Numbered from the stretch's first letter, positions 34,300 through 43,489 are shown. The stretch: DNA of 64,000 bases from Delta-02 sp964513565 (GCA_964513565.1 CAZENE010000013.1:1-64000); one strand, 5' to 3'. Notes: generated from the sequence alone by a model not told the origin. Numbers and translations are program-made.

Positions 34300-37200
34300 T
34301 CATCTCAGTGAGCGACAAGCTTTGGCCCTCTGTAAACTCTGAATATTTTTCGCCTTGATGTTGATGAGGCCGTCCTTTTTTTCAACAATACCCTCCACGA
34401 CAAGGTACGGCTCGAGCCGTATGACCGGCCGGTATGTTTTATAAACCTCGGGACGTATAACGATATTGATAAGGCCTTCTTCGTCCTCGAGCGTAATAAA
34501 TGAAAAATGTCCTTTTGCTGTCGGTGGCATCTGCAGGCAGACCATGTACCCTGCTACGATGACTCCGGCACCGGAAGGACAGCCAGGAAGCCTGCTGCTC
34601 GGGACTGCTCCAAGCGCATCGAGCTTTGGCCGGTAAAGTTTTATTATATGGCGTGACGGGGAAAAACCCTGGAAGATATAATCTGTTATCGTTTCCTCCG
34701 CCGCACTCATTTCAGATATCGGCAGGCGTTCGTTTACTTCGCCGGAACTGATCCCCGTCAACCCCGCCGTGCGTATTGTCCCTGCCTCCCACAGGAGCTG
34801 TCTTCGTGAATTTGTTATGGCGCTGAATGCCCCGACCGCAACCAGGTTTTGCACTGACCTTTTATCAAGTCCCGATCGGTCGGCAAAATCCTGCAAAGAA
34901 GAAAATAGTCCCCGGCTGCGCGCTGCCATGATGCGGCCCCCTTTTTCTTCGCCAATCCCCTTAACATATCTGAAACCTGTCCTGATGGAGCCTTCCTCGA
35001 TCGTGCAATCCCACGCGCTTTTATTGATATCGACAGAAAGGATAGGGACGCCGTGCCTTTTTGAATCCCCGATTATCACCTCCGGTTGATAAAATCCCAT
35101 GGGCTGGTTGTTGAGCAGGGCGCAATAAAATTCCGCAGGATAGTAATATTTCAGGTATGCGGACCGGTAGCAAAGAATTGCAAAACTGGCTGCGTGGCTC
35201 TTGCAAAAGCCGAAGTCGGCGAAACCGCAGATATGTTCGAAAATATTTGTCGCAATATCGCTTTGTATCCCCTGTTTTTCAGCCCCTTCGAGAAAACGCC
35301 GGTGCCATTTTAGAAGTTCCTCGCGAGCGTTCTTTCGGCCCATTACCTTGCGCAGCGTATTGCCTTCTCCTGCCGAAAACCCGGCTATTGCCATTGCCAC
35401 CTGGAGGATCTGTTCTTGGAAAAGGATCACGCCGAGCGTTTCATCGAGGATCGGCTTAAGTTTAGGGTGCAAATGAATCACAGGCTCTTTGCCCTGCCTG
35501 CGGCGTATAAAAGGATGCACCATATTGCCCTGAAGAGGGCCGGGCCGGACGATGGATACCTGGATAGTGAGGTCTTCGAAGGACCGTGGCCTCATCTTGG
35601 GCAATGTCTGCATCTGTGCCCGGCTTTCCACCTGGAATACCCCGACCGTATCCGCGTTGGATATCATGTCGTAAACCCGGGGATCGTCCGGAGGAAGACG
35701 TTCAAGGTCAAGGTCTATCCCCTTAAGCTTCAGGATAAGTTCTTTCGCATCATCAATAAGAGAAAGCATTCTCAGACCCAAAAGATCAAACTTGATAAGC
35801 CCTGCGTCATCAACGGAATCCTTGTCCCACTGGCATACGATCCGTCCTTCCGCACGGGTATTTTCCTGGGGAACGATCTCAGCGATCGGTTTCGGGGTGA
35901 TTATCATACCCCCGACATGGAGGGAAAGGTGCCTCGGAAAATCCGATATCTGTGCACATATTCTGCCGAAATGCTCCCATCTCCCGGAGTCGAGGTATGA
36001 TTTAAATTCGGGAATTTCCTTTAACGACTCTATTGCCCCCCGTTCGCCGTACGAGGTTGTCTTTGCCATCCTGTCGAGCGCATGCGCGGGAAGGCCCAAC
36101 ACTTTCCCTACCTCGCGGATCGAATTGCGACCCTGGAAGGTCACATACGTACAGACCATAGCTGCATGATCACGCCCGTACGTGTCGTAGACATACCTGA
36201 TCACCTCCTCCCGCCTGTTGGTCGCGATATCGATATCTATATCGGGAATGCTCAACTCGTTGAGAAAGCGTCCTACAAAAAGCTTATGCCGTATCGGGTC
36301 GACAGGGGTTATCCCAAGGACGTACGCTACGACAGAGCTGGCAGCTGAACCTCTGCCCTGCGCGGAGATCCCCATTTTCCGGGCATATTCGATGATGTCC
36401 CAGACAACGAGAAAATAACCTGAAAGACCCTTGCTCTCGATAAGACCGATCTCGTCGTCGATCCTTGCCAAGACCTCTTCCGTAAGAGTGTCATACCGAA
36501 ACCGAGCTCTTTGCAACGCCAATTTTTTTAAGAAACCGGTTGCGGTCTCATTTTGCGGAAGGGGGAAATCCGGATAGGAAAAAGAAGAGAAATCGAGATT
36601 GAAATTGCATCGCCGCGCTATTTCTTCAGTCCTCAAAATGGCATCCCGGGGAATAAAGGGGAGTTCCATCATCTCGTTATGGTCTTTGAGATAATATTCC
36701 GAGTTCGACCTGCGGTAAGGAGCCGACCGGTCAAGGGTTACCCCATGCCGGATACAGGTAAGGACATCGTGGAGGGCATGCCCGTCCCGTGTGGCGTAGT
36801 GGACATTATTTGAAGCCACGGCTTTAAGGCCCAGTGCCTGTGCGATATCCGTCAATTGACGGCATAGATTCCTGTCGTCAGGAAGCAGGTGCCCCTGAAG
36901 CTCGATATAAAAATTATCCTTTCCGAAAAGCTCCGCGTAATGTTTTGCCGCCTCGTATGCAGCAGTTTTTTCCCTTTTTATGAGAAGCCTGTTTATCTCC
37001 GACCGTTCACAGCCCGACAGGCAGATAAGGCCTTCCGTGCGGCCGTGCAATGCGTCGCTCGATAATACCGGTTTACCCTTGGAGCCTGCGAGATGACCCC
37101 GGGTGATAATGCCGGACAGGTTGGCGTATCCCTTTTCATTTTGAACGAGAAACGTAAGGTGTTTTTCGCCTTCGAAAGTAAGCTCCGCGCCGATGATCGG

Positions 37201-37377
37201 CCTTATGCCGGCCTGTCTTGCAAGCCTTGTAAAGACGCAAGCATTGTAAAGCCCGTCATGATCGGTAAGGGCTAGGGCCGTCATACCGCAGGATGCAGCC
37301 TGCTCCACAAGTTTCCGCATAGGAGAAGCGCCGTCGAGAAAAGAAAAATTGGAATGGGCATGAAGTTCGGTATACAT
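34300..37377 (-). CDS. dnaE2: Error-prone DNA polymerase III alpha subunit (DnaE2/ImuC type)
   Basis: 1025 aa, the DnaE2 size (housekeeping DnaE is about 1150 or more). N-terminal PHP domain (HAHSNFSFLDGAS; ALTDHDGLY), polymerase aspartates in SIPDIDIDIATNRRE, the GRGSAASSVVAYVLGI palm motif, and a C-terminal OB fold. In the ImuABC system this enzyme copies past DNA damage and causes SOS mutagenesis. It follows a DUF6504 gene and an imuB-like gene on the same strand, downstream of a LexA box. The short C-terminus lacks a clear tau-binding extension. Confidence 0.92.
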   Translation of the reverse strand: MYTELHAHSNFSFLDGASPMRKLVEQAASCGMTALALTDHDGLYNACVFTRLARQAGIRPIIGAELTFEGEKHLTFLVQNEKGYANLSGIITRGHLAGSKGKPVLSSDALHGRTEGLICLSGCERSEINRLLIKREKTAAYEAAKHYAELFGKDNFYIELQGHLLPDDRNLCRQLTDIAQALGLKAVASNNVHYATRDGHALHDVLTCIRHGVTLDRSAPYRRSNSEYYLKDHNEMMELPFIPRDAILRTEEIARRCNFNLDFSSFSYPDFPLPQNETATGFLKKLALQRARFRYDTLTEEVLARIDDEIGLIESKGLSGYFLVVWDIIEYARKMGISAQGRGSAASSVVAYVLGITPVDPIRHKLFVGRFLNELSIPDIDIDIATNRREEVIRYVYDTYGRDHAAMVCTYVTFQGRNSIREVGKVLGLPAHALDRMAKTTSYGERGAIESLKEIPEFKSYLDSGRWEHFGRICAQISDFPRHLSLHVGGMIITPKPIAEIVPQENTRAEGRIVCQWDKDSVDDAGLIKFDLLGLRMLSLIDDAKELILKLKGIDLDLERLPPDDPRVYDMISNADTVGVFQVESRAQMQTLPKMRPRSFEDLTIQVSIVRPGPLQGNMVHPFIRRRQGKEPVIHLHPKLKPILDETLGVILFQEQILQVAMAIAGFSAGEGNTLRKVMGRKNAREELLKWHRRFLEGAEKQGIQSDIATNIFEHICGFADFGFCKSHAASFAILCYRSAYLKYYYPAEFYCALLNNQPMGFYQPEVIIGDSKRHGVPILSVDINKSAWDCTIEEGSIRTGFRYVKGIGEEKGGRIMAARSRGLFSSLQDFADRSGLDKRSVQNLVAVGAFSAITNSRRQLLWEAGTIRTAGLTGISSGEVNERLPISEMSAAEETITDYIFQGFSPSRHIIKLYRPKLDALGAVPSSRLPGCPSGAGVIVAGYMVCLQMPPTAKGHFSFITLEDEEGLINIVIRPEVYKTYRPVIRLEPYLVVEGIVEKKDGLINIKAKNIQSLQRAKACRSLR

Positions 37378-37383
37378 GGAATT

Positions 37384-37635
37384 TCAAACAGACCAGTTTT
37401 GCCGGTACCAGCCGCCTGACAGGAGGTCTTGAAAAACAGTTATCCGGCTTCCGCTTTCAAGTTCTATTGCATAATACATGCGGGCAACGGGGTTTTGCCA
37501 CCAGGTATCATCGACCCGCCAGATATTCACGATCTCCCGTATCTTTTGTCTTTTCCTTTTAAGGACAACGCATGCCGGTTTGTTTTTAACGACAATAACG
37601 GGCAGGGGTTCGGGGTCGTAGGGTGAGGCTTTCAT
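37384..37635 (-). CDS. DUF6504 family small protein of the mutagenesis cassette
   Basis: 83 aa. Aromatic/basic sequence (WRVDDTWWQNPVARMYYAIE; FQDLLSGGWYRQNW) matches the DUF6504-type module found beside or at the end of ImuB/Y-family genes. It overlaps imuB by four bases (ATGA) and ends 6 bp before dnaE2, so the three are translated as a unit. Molecular role unknown; probably a cassette partner. Confidence 0.7.
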   Translation of the reverse strand: MKASPYDPEPLPVIVVKNKPACVVLKRKRQKIREIVNIWRVDDTWWQNPVARMYYAIELESGSRITVFQDLLSGGWYRQNWSV

Positions 37636-38822
37636 GGTTCAACAAAGATAAACCTGTCATCTGGAAGAAGGGTCCTGCTTTCATTCCTGACGACACGTGC
37701 AACCGGCATAGAGCCGTATTTAGTTTTCAAAAATTCCCGGATCTCTTTCATGCTTTTTTCAACATCGGTACGGTCTCGGAACAATTTTTCCTGTTTCCCG
37801 CTGTAATTTACAAGGGCCCCGGCGCGAACGCTCATGATCCTGACCGGACTTACAAGCCCGATTCCCTCAATCCCCGCCATTATCCGGCGTAGCATATCGT
37901 CCTTATGCGCCGTAGGACCATGCATAAAAAATTCTTTCTCAAAAAACGTCCTGTTCTCAAGATCGAAAACCAGCTTTATGGTACGGCAGGCCTTTCCCAA
38001 CTCCTCAAGCTCCAGGCATAGCCCGTCAAGAAGTTCGAGGAGGGCGGCCTTGATCTCCTGCTGTGAATGAACAGGGTTTTCACAGACCAATTCCCGGTCT
38101 ATATCGGTGATGGAAAAGGCGCAGGGTATTCTTTTGCGATCGCCGACACCGTTTGCCATATCCCACAATTCCTTCCCGATTGCTCCGAATTGTGATGTCA
38201 GGGCGGAGAACGTAAATGCGCCTATCTGCCCCAATGAGTTAAGGCCGAGAAGGTAAAGCCTTTCATGGATATCGTCCGGCAACGGCACGCGGTCGATTCG
38301 CACGGAAGAAAGAAAACCCTTTTCTGTACCCGGGGAAACAACAAGCATATCGGCGGATGCTGACGACGCGGCCTCAAAAGCGATGAAACGGGAATTTCCG
38401 ATGCCTACCCTGACGTCGAGGCCGAATGTTTCCGATATCATGCGAATAAGAGCGCGTGCGACCTGCTCTTCGCTTTTATACATGCCGGGGAGCCGCGTAA
38501 TGTCGAGAAATGCCGTACCTGTCTCTTTTGATTCGATACGCAGGGTTATCCCGGCGATGGAAGAAAGGACCTCTTCCCAGATAGCCGCATATTCCTTTCT
38601 TCGTGCCACTACCGGCGTCGCATCATAGCATAAATGATAGGCATCCTTAAGCGGCATTGAAGGAACAACCCCCCTTCGCGCAAGGTCTTGAGAGGAATCC
38701 ATGATAAAGCCCCTTTCTTCGGGCATACCTATGATCACAACAGGTTTGCTTCTCAAGGAAGGGTCCTTCAGATATTCGATCTGACAATAAAAATGGGGGA
38801 TATGAAAACAAGCTGCTCGCAT
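37632..38822 (-). CDS. imuB: Y-family DNA polymerase-like protein, ImuB type (active-site residues lost)
   Basis: 396 aa with the Y-polymerase fold. The catalytic aspartates are missing: the usual DMD-type start reads CFHIPHFYCQIE, and the SIDE-A-LD motif reads ETGTAFLD. This marks ImuB, the inactive adaptor that brings DnaE2 to the beta clamp. Fingers, palm and little-finger regions are complete (VRVGIGNSRFIAFEAAS; YLLGLNSLGQIGAF helix-hairpin-helix). ATG 38822 has no ribosome site and lies 10 bp from a LexA box, so the mRNA may be leaderless. No imuA is seen. Confidence 0.85.
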   Translation of the reverse strand: MRAACFHIPHFYCQIEYLKDPSLRSKPVVIIGMPEERGFIMDSSQDLARRGVVPSMPLKDAYHLCYDATPVVARRKEYAAIWEEVLSSIAGITLRIESKETGTAFLDITRLPGMYKSEEQVARALIRMISETFGLDVRVGIGNSRFIAFEAASSASADMLVVSPGTEKGFLSSVRIDRVPLPDDIHERLYLLGLNSLGQIGAFTFSALTSQFGAIGKELWDMANGVGDRKRIPCAFSITDIDRELVCENPVHSQQEIKAALLELLDGLCLELEELGKACRTIKLVFDLENRTFFEKEFFMHGPTAHKDDMLRRIMAGIEGIGLVSPVRIMSVRAGALVNYSGKQEKLFRDRTDVEKSMKEIREFLKTKYGSMPVARVVRNESRTLLPDDRFIFVEP

Positions 38823-38832
38823 AGAAATAAGA

Positions 38833-38850
38833 TTAGAACATATGTTCTAA
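38833..38850. promoter_or_regulatory. LexA SOS box of the imuB-dnaE2 operon
   Basis: GAACATATGTTC (38836-38847) is a perfect GAAC-N4-GTTC box of the Bacillus/alpha/delta type. TTA and TAA flanks extend it to an 18-bp palindrome. It lies 10 bp upstream of imuB and 172 bp from the divergent lexA gene. LexA bound here would block imuB transcription. Confidence 0.85.
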
Positions 38851-39008
38851 ATTGGCAAGAACTTTTTCACTTTCTGCGTTCTTGCGTTAGAAAACGTGAG
38901 ATTATTATTAAGAAAAATGTTTTTAATTTCCCTAAGTTATTTTTTAACGGTGAAACCCGGAACGTAAAAACCTGCAGGGAAAAAGTTGCAAATGTTTCCC
39001 TGTTTATA

Positions 39009-39020
39009 GTACACTTGTTC
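39009..39020. promoter_or_regulatory. Imperfect SOS box abutting lexA
   Basis: GTACACTTGTTC differs by one base from GAAC-N4-GTTC and ends one base before the lexA ATG. TATAGT (39005-39010) could be the -10 box, giving a leader of about five bases with no ribosome site. A weaker box at lexA itself is common in autoregulated systems. Confidence 0.5.
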
Positions 39021-39021
39021 T

Positions 39022-39651
39022 ATGATAAGAAAGACGAATACCCGGGAAAAAATACTTGAATTTATCAAGGCATTCAAGAGAGATAACGGCTATTCCCCTT
39101 CCGTGCGTGAGGTGGCGAGCCATTGCGGCATAAAAAGCCCGTCAGTGGTGCAATATCACCTGGAACAACTTCTTGAGGCTGGGTTAATAACGAAGGATAA
39201 AGTCAGGTCGCGAAGCATCGGTCTTGTTGGGGATGAAGAAGGAACCGCCCAGGTGCCCCTTCTGGGTGTGATTGCTGCCGGTCAGCCCATAGATGTTCCT
39301 TCCGGGGAAGGACAGAATACCGGGGACCGGATGATCGATGTTCCCCGCGATATAATGCGCGGCGGAAGGCGGCTTTTTGCCCTTCAGGTAAGGGGGAATT
39401 CAATGGTGGATGCAATGATAGCCGACTCGGACATAGTTATTATGGAGCCGGCCGGTTTCGTGAATAATGGTGACGTTGCGGCCTGCTGGCTGGAAAATGA
39501 GCAGGAGGTCACTCTCAAGAAAATATACTATGAAAAGGATCACAAAATCCGGCTTCAGCCATGCAACCCCTACATGCTGCCCATGTTCTATGACGCAGAA
39601 AATGTGCGGGTGCAAGGCCGGGTAGTTGCCGTTATCCGGGTAAATTCCTGA
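39022..39651 (+). CDS. lexA: LexA SOS repressor
   Basis: 209 aa. N-terminal winged helix (SPSVREVASHCGIKSPSVVQ), Ala-Gly cleavage site in LLGVIAAGQPI, catalytic Ser in RGNSMVDAMI and Lys in EVTLKKIYYE. Divergent from the imuB-DUF6504-dnaE2 operon with GAAC-N4-GTTC boxes between, so it very likely represses that cassette and itself. The start has no Shine-Dalgarno sequence; the protein N-terminus (MIRKTNTREKILEFIKAF) looks complete. Confidence 0.95.
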   Translation: MIRKTNTREKILEFIKAFKRDNGYSPSVREVASHCGIKSPSVVQYHLEQLLEAGLITKDKVRSRSIGLVGDEEGTAQVPLLGVIAAGQPIDVPSGEGQNTGDRMIDVPRDIMRGGRRLFALQVRGNSMVDAMIADSDIVIMEPAGFVNNGDVAACWLENEQEVTLKKIYYEKDHKIRLQPCNPYMLPMFYDAENVRVQGRVVAVIRVNS

Positions 39652-39666
39652 CCATTTCCTGAAGGT

Positions 39667-40353
39667 TTATCTAAGCCGTGATGCGGCGGCTTCCCAGTTC
39701 ACAAGGTGGTCGAGAAATGCCTGCACGAAATCCGTCCGCCTGTTCTGGTAATCAAGGTAGTAAGCGTGTTCCCAGACATCACAGGTCAGAAGGGAATGGA
39801 GTTTGTTGACCATCGGTGTGTGCCCGTTTGGCGTCGAGATTATCCTCAATTTCTCACCATCCTGCACAAGCCAGGCATAACCGCTGCCAAATTGTGATAT
39901 TGCAGCTTTTCTGAATTCCTTCGAGAAGGCATCGTAACTTCCGAACGATTGTTCTATCTTTTGCAGGAGAATTCCAGTGGGTTTTCCCCCACCTCCTTTT
40001 TTCATGCTTGCCCAGAAAAAATTATGGTTCCACACCTGCGCTGCATTATTAAAAATGTCCTTCATTTCTTCCCTGCCGGCGCTTTCGTGTATTATCGTTT
40101 CGAGCGTCTTGTCGGCAAAGGACGTTCCCACGATCAATTCATTGAGTTTATCCGCATATCCCTGGTGATGCTTCCCGTAGTGAAAATCCAAGGTTCGCGA
40201 TGAGATATAAGGTTCGAGCGCGTTCCGGGAATAGGGCAGGGGGTCCGGTTTGAATCGCGGGACATTTCCCTGCCTTTCACTTTGTGCGGCGCCGGCCGCT
40301 ATGACAGGGATACACAGAATCAAAAGAAGAATAGTTCTTATTGCGTATTTCAT
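39667..40353 (-). CDS. Exported superoxide dismutase, Fe/Mn family
   Basis: About 228 aa from ATG 40353, which has GGAGGAACCT upstream. A signal peptide (IRTILLLILCIPVIAAGAA) precedes a full Fe/Mn SOD: LDFHYGKHHQGYADKLN, WNHNFFWASMKKGGGGKP and CDVWEHAYYLDYQNRRTDF. An exported Fe/Mn SOD is less common than Cu/Zn SOD and suggests defence against superoxide outside the cytoplasm. It lies beside the multihaem cytochrome remnant on the same strand. The cytoplasmic paralogue is at 12147-12761. Confidence 0.9.
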   Translation of the reverse strand: MKYAIRTILLLILCIPVIAAGAAQSERQGNVPRFKPDPLPYSRNALEPYISSRTLDFHYGKHHQGYADKLNELIVGTSFADKTLETIIHESAGREEMKDIFNNAAQVWNHNFFWASMKKGGGGKPTGILLQKIEQSFGSYDAFSKEFRKAAISQFGSGYAWLVQDGEKLRIISTPNGHTPMVNKLHSLLTCDVWEHAYYLDYQNRRTDFVQAFLDHLVNWEAAASRLR

Positions 40354-40665
40354 AGGTTCCTCCAACATTTACCAGGATTGCGGACGGTTTCTTAACCGGT
40401 ATGTCCGTAGATTAATCTAGTACATGGCGCCGGAATATTGTATATGGGCTCGTTGAGGACCCTTGTCAGTTGGGCCTTTGAGACGATCGCAATTTCCCTG
40501 ACATTCTCGTTTGGACCTTGAGAGACAAAAGCGGCGGGAGTTATTAAGGAACCTTGAATCGCTCCATGTGCTGTAATAGATGTTCACGATAGGTCCCGGG
40601 ATATGTCCGGCCTTTTAATTCCCGACCTTCCCGATGTCGACAATGACATTTTCGGATCCCGGGCA
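40354..40665. other. Gene-free stretch between SOD and cytochrome
   Basis: About 310 bases with no recognisable gene. One minus-strand stretch (roughly 40395-40560) stays open for about 50 codons without a start or a recognisable protein and may be a remnant. No RNA gene or clear promoter seen. Confidence 0.3.
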
Positions 40666-41940
40666 TTAGCGGCGAGCCGCTGGAAGCAAGCTTTTTATTG
40701 GTTTCGGGCTGTAGATAAGGAGGTTATTCGCTTTCGAACCGTCTTTTATCAGCATCCCCTTTGTCAGGAAATTCTGCTTGTCCTGATGGCAGACGTGGCA
40801 CGAACGCGTTCTGTCGGTGAGCTTCGTGATATTGTGTGGCGGGGTTGCCCAGTAATTCGGAACGTTGTCGAAATTTCTCTGCATGATTCCCACACTCCTG
40901 AATGTGTCGCGAACGGTGGGAACGAGACGCAGGGTAGTGACGGTTTTCCCGTCTTTCGGGTTAAGTCCCAGGTAAAAACCGGGTTTCGCGGTCGCGCCTT
41001 TACCAATATGGCAAGCATAGCAGTTTGTATATGATCCCCCTGAATGGCAGGCATAGCAGCTTACCTTGCCCTTATGCCTTGTGTGCGAGGTGCGCGCCTC
41101 ATCTGTCTTTTCACTCCCCACCTTATGGCAGTCGGTGCAGGCCGGTTTTTCCCTAACATCGGTTTTTGAGGCGTATACCGTCCCGGTCCCGTGAAGCTCT
41201 GCTTTATTGTGGCAATCAAGGCACGTCATACCCTTCTGATGGTGAATATCTGCCTGTACTCCGAAAACACCGGTAAACTCGGGGTATACCCTCCCGCCGT
41301 GGCATGTTGCGCATGTCTTGCCGTCATCCTTTGCCGTGAACTCATGACCCTTGATAAGCCCTGTCGAAATACCCCCTATTTTTCGCGATGCCACATGACA
41401 ATCGCCGCAGGTGGCATGACAGCTTCTGCACGATCCCTGGAAAACCCTGTCGTCAAATATTTTTTTTTCCTTTGCGGTGAACCTCCCTGACACTCCGTTC
41501 CGTAAGCCTGCTGTCGTGTAATGCAGCGAGTCCTTATAGACCTTTGCGATGTCATCATGGCACCGGCCGCAGATGGTGATGTTCGACGAAGGTCTCTTGA
41601 TGAGCCCGGCATGGGCTTTTTCCCGGGATGCGGCTTTTTCGTCGCCCCGGTGACACGAGGCACAACCATTCGCAAAATGAGGATCGACGTCTATAAGGCG
41701 GGGATTGACCAGATAAGCCTTATACTGTGACTCCGGCGGGACCGACGGAGGCACCCCCGCTCACCCGACCCCTTCGGTCAACTCCACCTTCTCTGGCGTG
41801 TGAAGGCTCCTCAGGATCTTGTCGCTGGTGTGGCATTGGATGCAGCCGCTTTCCGCCGCATAGAGGGGGCTCATCATGAATGGGAGGACGATCACTGCAA
41901 TGAACGTGGTGATCGCAGTGGATAGACCATAGCTTTTCAT
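40666..41940 (-). pseudogene. Periplasmic multihaem cytochrome c interrupted by an in-frame TGA
   Basis: From ATG 41940 (AGGGAG upstream) a signal peptide and the first haem site CIQCH run to TGA 41763-41761 (EGVG, then stop). The same frame resumes (AGVPPSVPPESQYKAYL) and carries ten more CxxCH motifs (CASCH, CGRCH, CRSCH, CGDCH, CATCH, CLDCH, CTDCH, CYACH twice, CHVCH) to 40666. The whole would be an 11-haem, roughly 424-residue periplasmic electron carrier. The TGA lies in a Gly-rich linker, so GGA to TGA is the simple explanation. No SECIS-like hairpin fits, so Sec insertion is unlikely. Confidence 0.65.
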
Positions 41941-41981
41941 AGGCTCCCTAAAGACAATGGTATATGCGGACCGCCTGTTTG

Positions 41982-43193
41982 TCAAGCTTCGCGGGTTGCC
42001 GATGTATATACTTTGAAGCAGGAAAATATGTCAGAGAAGAGTATGGTCCCGATCGTGCAATCCTTGTATTTCCCGCTTATGGATCGGCGCGCCTCGAGGA
42101 GTTCAGGTGATCTTACGCCGTTTTCCATAGAACAATAGGTCTCGACATAGGCGGTCAGGTCGTCAACCGCTTTGATCATGGCGCCGTCGCGTGGATTGAA
42201 GAGATCATGGTTGTATAGCCGGAAGATTGTGTCGGTGTCTGTAGTGATGACCTTATCGTTCACCCATGCTATGTCCGTAAACTCCTCTTCCGTGAATGTC
42301 CGCATTTCGGCGTGCCATTCGGGAGGTATAAGATTAAATACCTCTTTATCCATCTGCTCCTTTTCATACGCCTTGATCAGCGTATCGAGGCCCTCGATGG
42401 AACGCTTGACAGGCGAGATTATGTCACGGGTCAAAACTTCGGGCAGATCATGAAAGAGCCCGGTGAAGTAGTTGTTGAAACATCGTTTCGGACATGCCCC
42501 GATGTCGAGGGAGAAAAGATACGAAAGGATAGCAACGATAAGCATATGGCCGAGAACCGATGTGCGGGGTATCATATTGAGATGGCTCCAACGGTATTGA
42601 AAACGCAGTTGCCCGCATAGATCAAGAAAATTTCGGTACTTCTGATATAGGGCAAGCTGTTGAATGCCCATAAGGTCATAATATTTTTCCTGTTTTTTTT
42701 GCAGAAATCCCCGGATCTCGGGTATTTCGTACCCTGTGGGGTTCGCACGTTCAATTATGTCAAATTCCCAGCGGGTAGCATAAAAGTGGGCTGCGTTAAG
42801 GATCCTCTTGTTTATCGTGTTGTCTGAACTGGAGAAGTAATGCCTGAAGCGGGCGACAAACTCAGGGCCGAGGGGGGAAATGACAGGTTCAAGCCTTTTA
42901 GAGACCCACCTTGTAAGCTCATCGTATTTCTTCCTATCTTCCTTGATCCGGTTGAAGATCTGCGGTTTGAGGTCGGTTATGACAAGACGTTCGAGAAATT
43001 CAAAAAGCCCGCCCTCGATGATCTCGAGCCAACTGAAGCCTTCGGTTGATTCCTCGAATTTTCCGAGGAAATACGTAATAGTCATTTTGTGCGCTTGCTT
43101 GTCCAGCTCCTTCAACTCGACCGGCCGAATCTTGTCGTTCCACCTCTGCATCGCAGCCGCGCTAAATAACTCTAGGATGAATTCTTTGGTCAT
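41982..43193 (-). CDS. HD-domain hydrolase (YfbR-like/HD_3 superfamily)
   Basis: 403 aa. The C-terminal half holds an HD-type metal site: LGHMLIVAILSY, then GLFHDLPEVLTRDIISPVKR with HD at its centre, and a later NDKVITTDTD. This form resembles the YfbR/5'-deoxynucleotidase-like HD_3 group. The N-terminal 180 residues are alpha-helical and unassigned (WLEIIEGGLFEFLERLVITD). Substrate may be a nucleotide but is not established. Preceded by AAAGGAAACC. It ends 41 bp before the cytochrome remnant on the same strand. Confidence 0.75.
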   Translation of the reverse strand: MTKEFILELFSAAAMQRWNDKIRPVELKELDKQAHKMTITYFLGKFEESTEGFSWLEIIEGGLFEFLERLVITDLKPQIFNRIKEDRKKYDELTRWVSKRLEPVISPLGPEFVARFRHYFSSSDNTINKRILNAAHFYATRWEFDIIERANPTGYEIPEIRGFLQKKQEKYYDLMGIQQLALYQKYRNFLDLCGQLRFQYRWSHLNMIPRTSVLGHMLIVAILSYLFSLDIGACPKRCFNNYFTGLFHDLPEVLTRDIISPVKRSIEGLDTLIKAYEKEQMDKEVFNLIPPEWHAEMRTFTEEEFTDIAWVNDKVITTDTDTIFRLYNHDLFNPRDGAMIKAVDDLTAYVETYCSMENGVRSPELLEARRSISGKYKDCTIGTILFSDIFSCFKVYTSATREA

Positions 43194-43411
43194 GGTTTCC
43201 TTTTAGTGATTAATTTTATGAAAAATATAGAAAGAATAAAAGAAGAATGTTTCGTCTTGGCGTTCTGCGCGCAATATTATTTCAGCGAAAATGCAGGAAT
43301 CACCACGACCCGTTATTCCTCTCACCGAAAGCACAATCAAGGCGTAATATGAACGCCGTAGCTTTTTTGTCTTTTCTCAGGGTAACTGGTTTCAATCGGA
43401 TCTGAGTCCCA

Positions 43412-43477
43412 GTCATCCCGACGAAGAGACTGCGTCGCAATCACGAATGGTTCTGCCTTTACACAGTCCGGGATGAC
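43412..43477. repeat. Palindromic intergenic repeat
   Basis: GTCATCCCG (43412-43420) and CGGGATGAC (43469-43477) are exact 9-bp inverted ends of a 66-base unit in the 340-base gap between the HD and DUF35 genes. Units with GTCATCCCG ends are widespread mobile-type intergenic repeats in many bacteria. No gene is seen elsewhere in this gap. Confidence 0.5.
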
Positions 43478-43489
43478 GGGGAAGAGTTT

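Noticed and set aside
37632..38822. Active DNA polymerase IV (DinB)
   Set aside because: Both catalytic acidic motifs are replaced, and the neighbours are DUF6504 and dnaE2, which points to ImuB.
40395..40560. Open minus-strand stretch downstream of the exported SOD
   Set aside because: About 50 codons without a start codon, ribosome site or recognisable motif; could be chance or a remnant.
41761..41763. TGA in the cytochrome gene as a selenocysteine codon
   Set aside because: The best hairpin after it (CUCCG/CGGAG) has a 10-base loop starting with UC, only 15 bases after the TGA, so it breaks the bacterial SECIS rules. The site is a Gly-rich linker with no conserved Cys.
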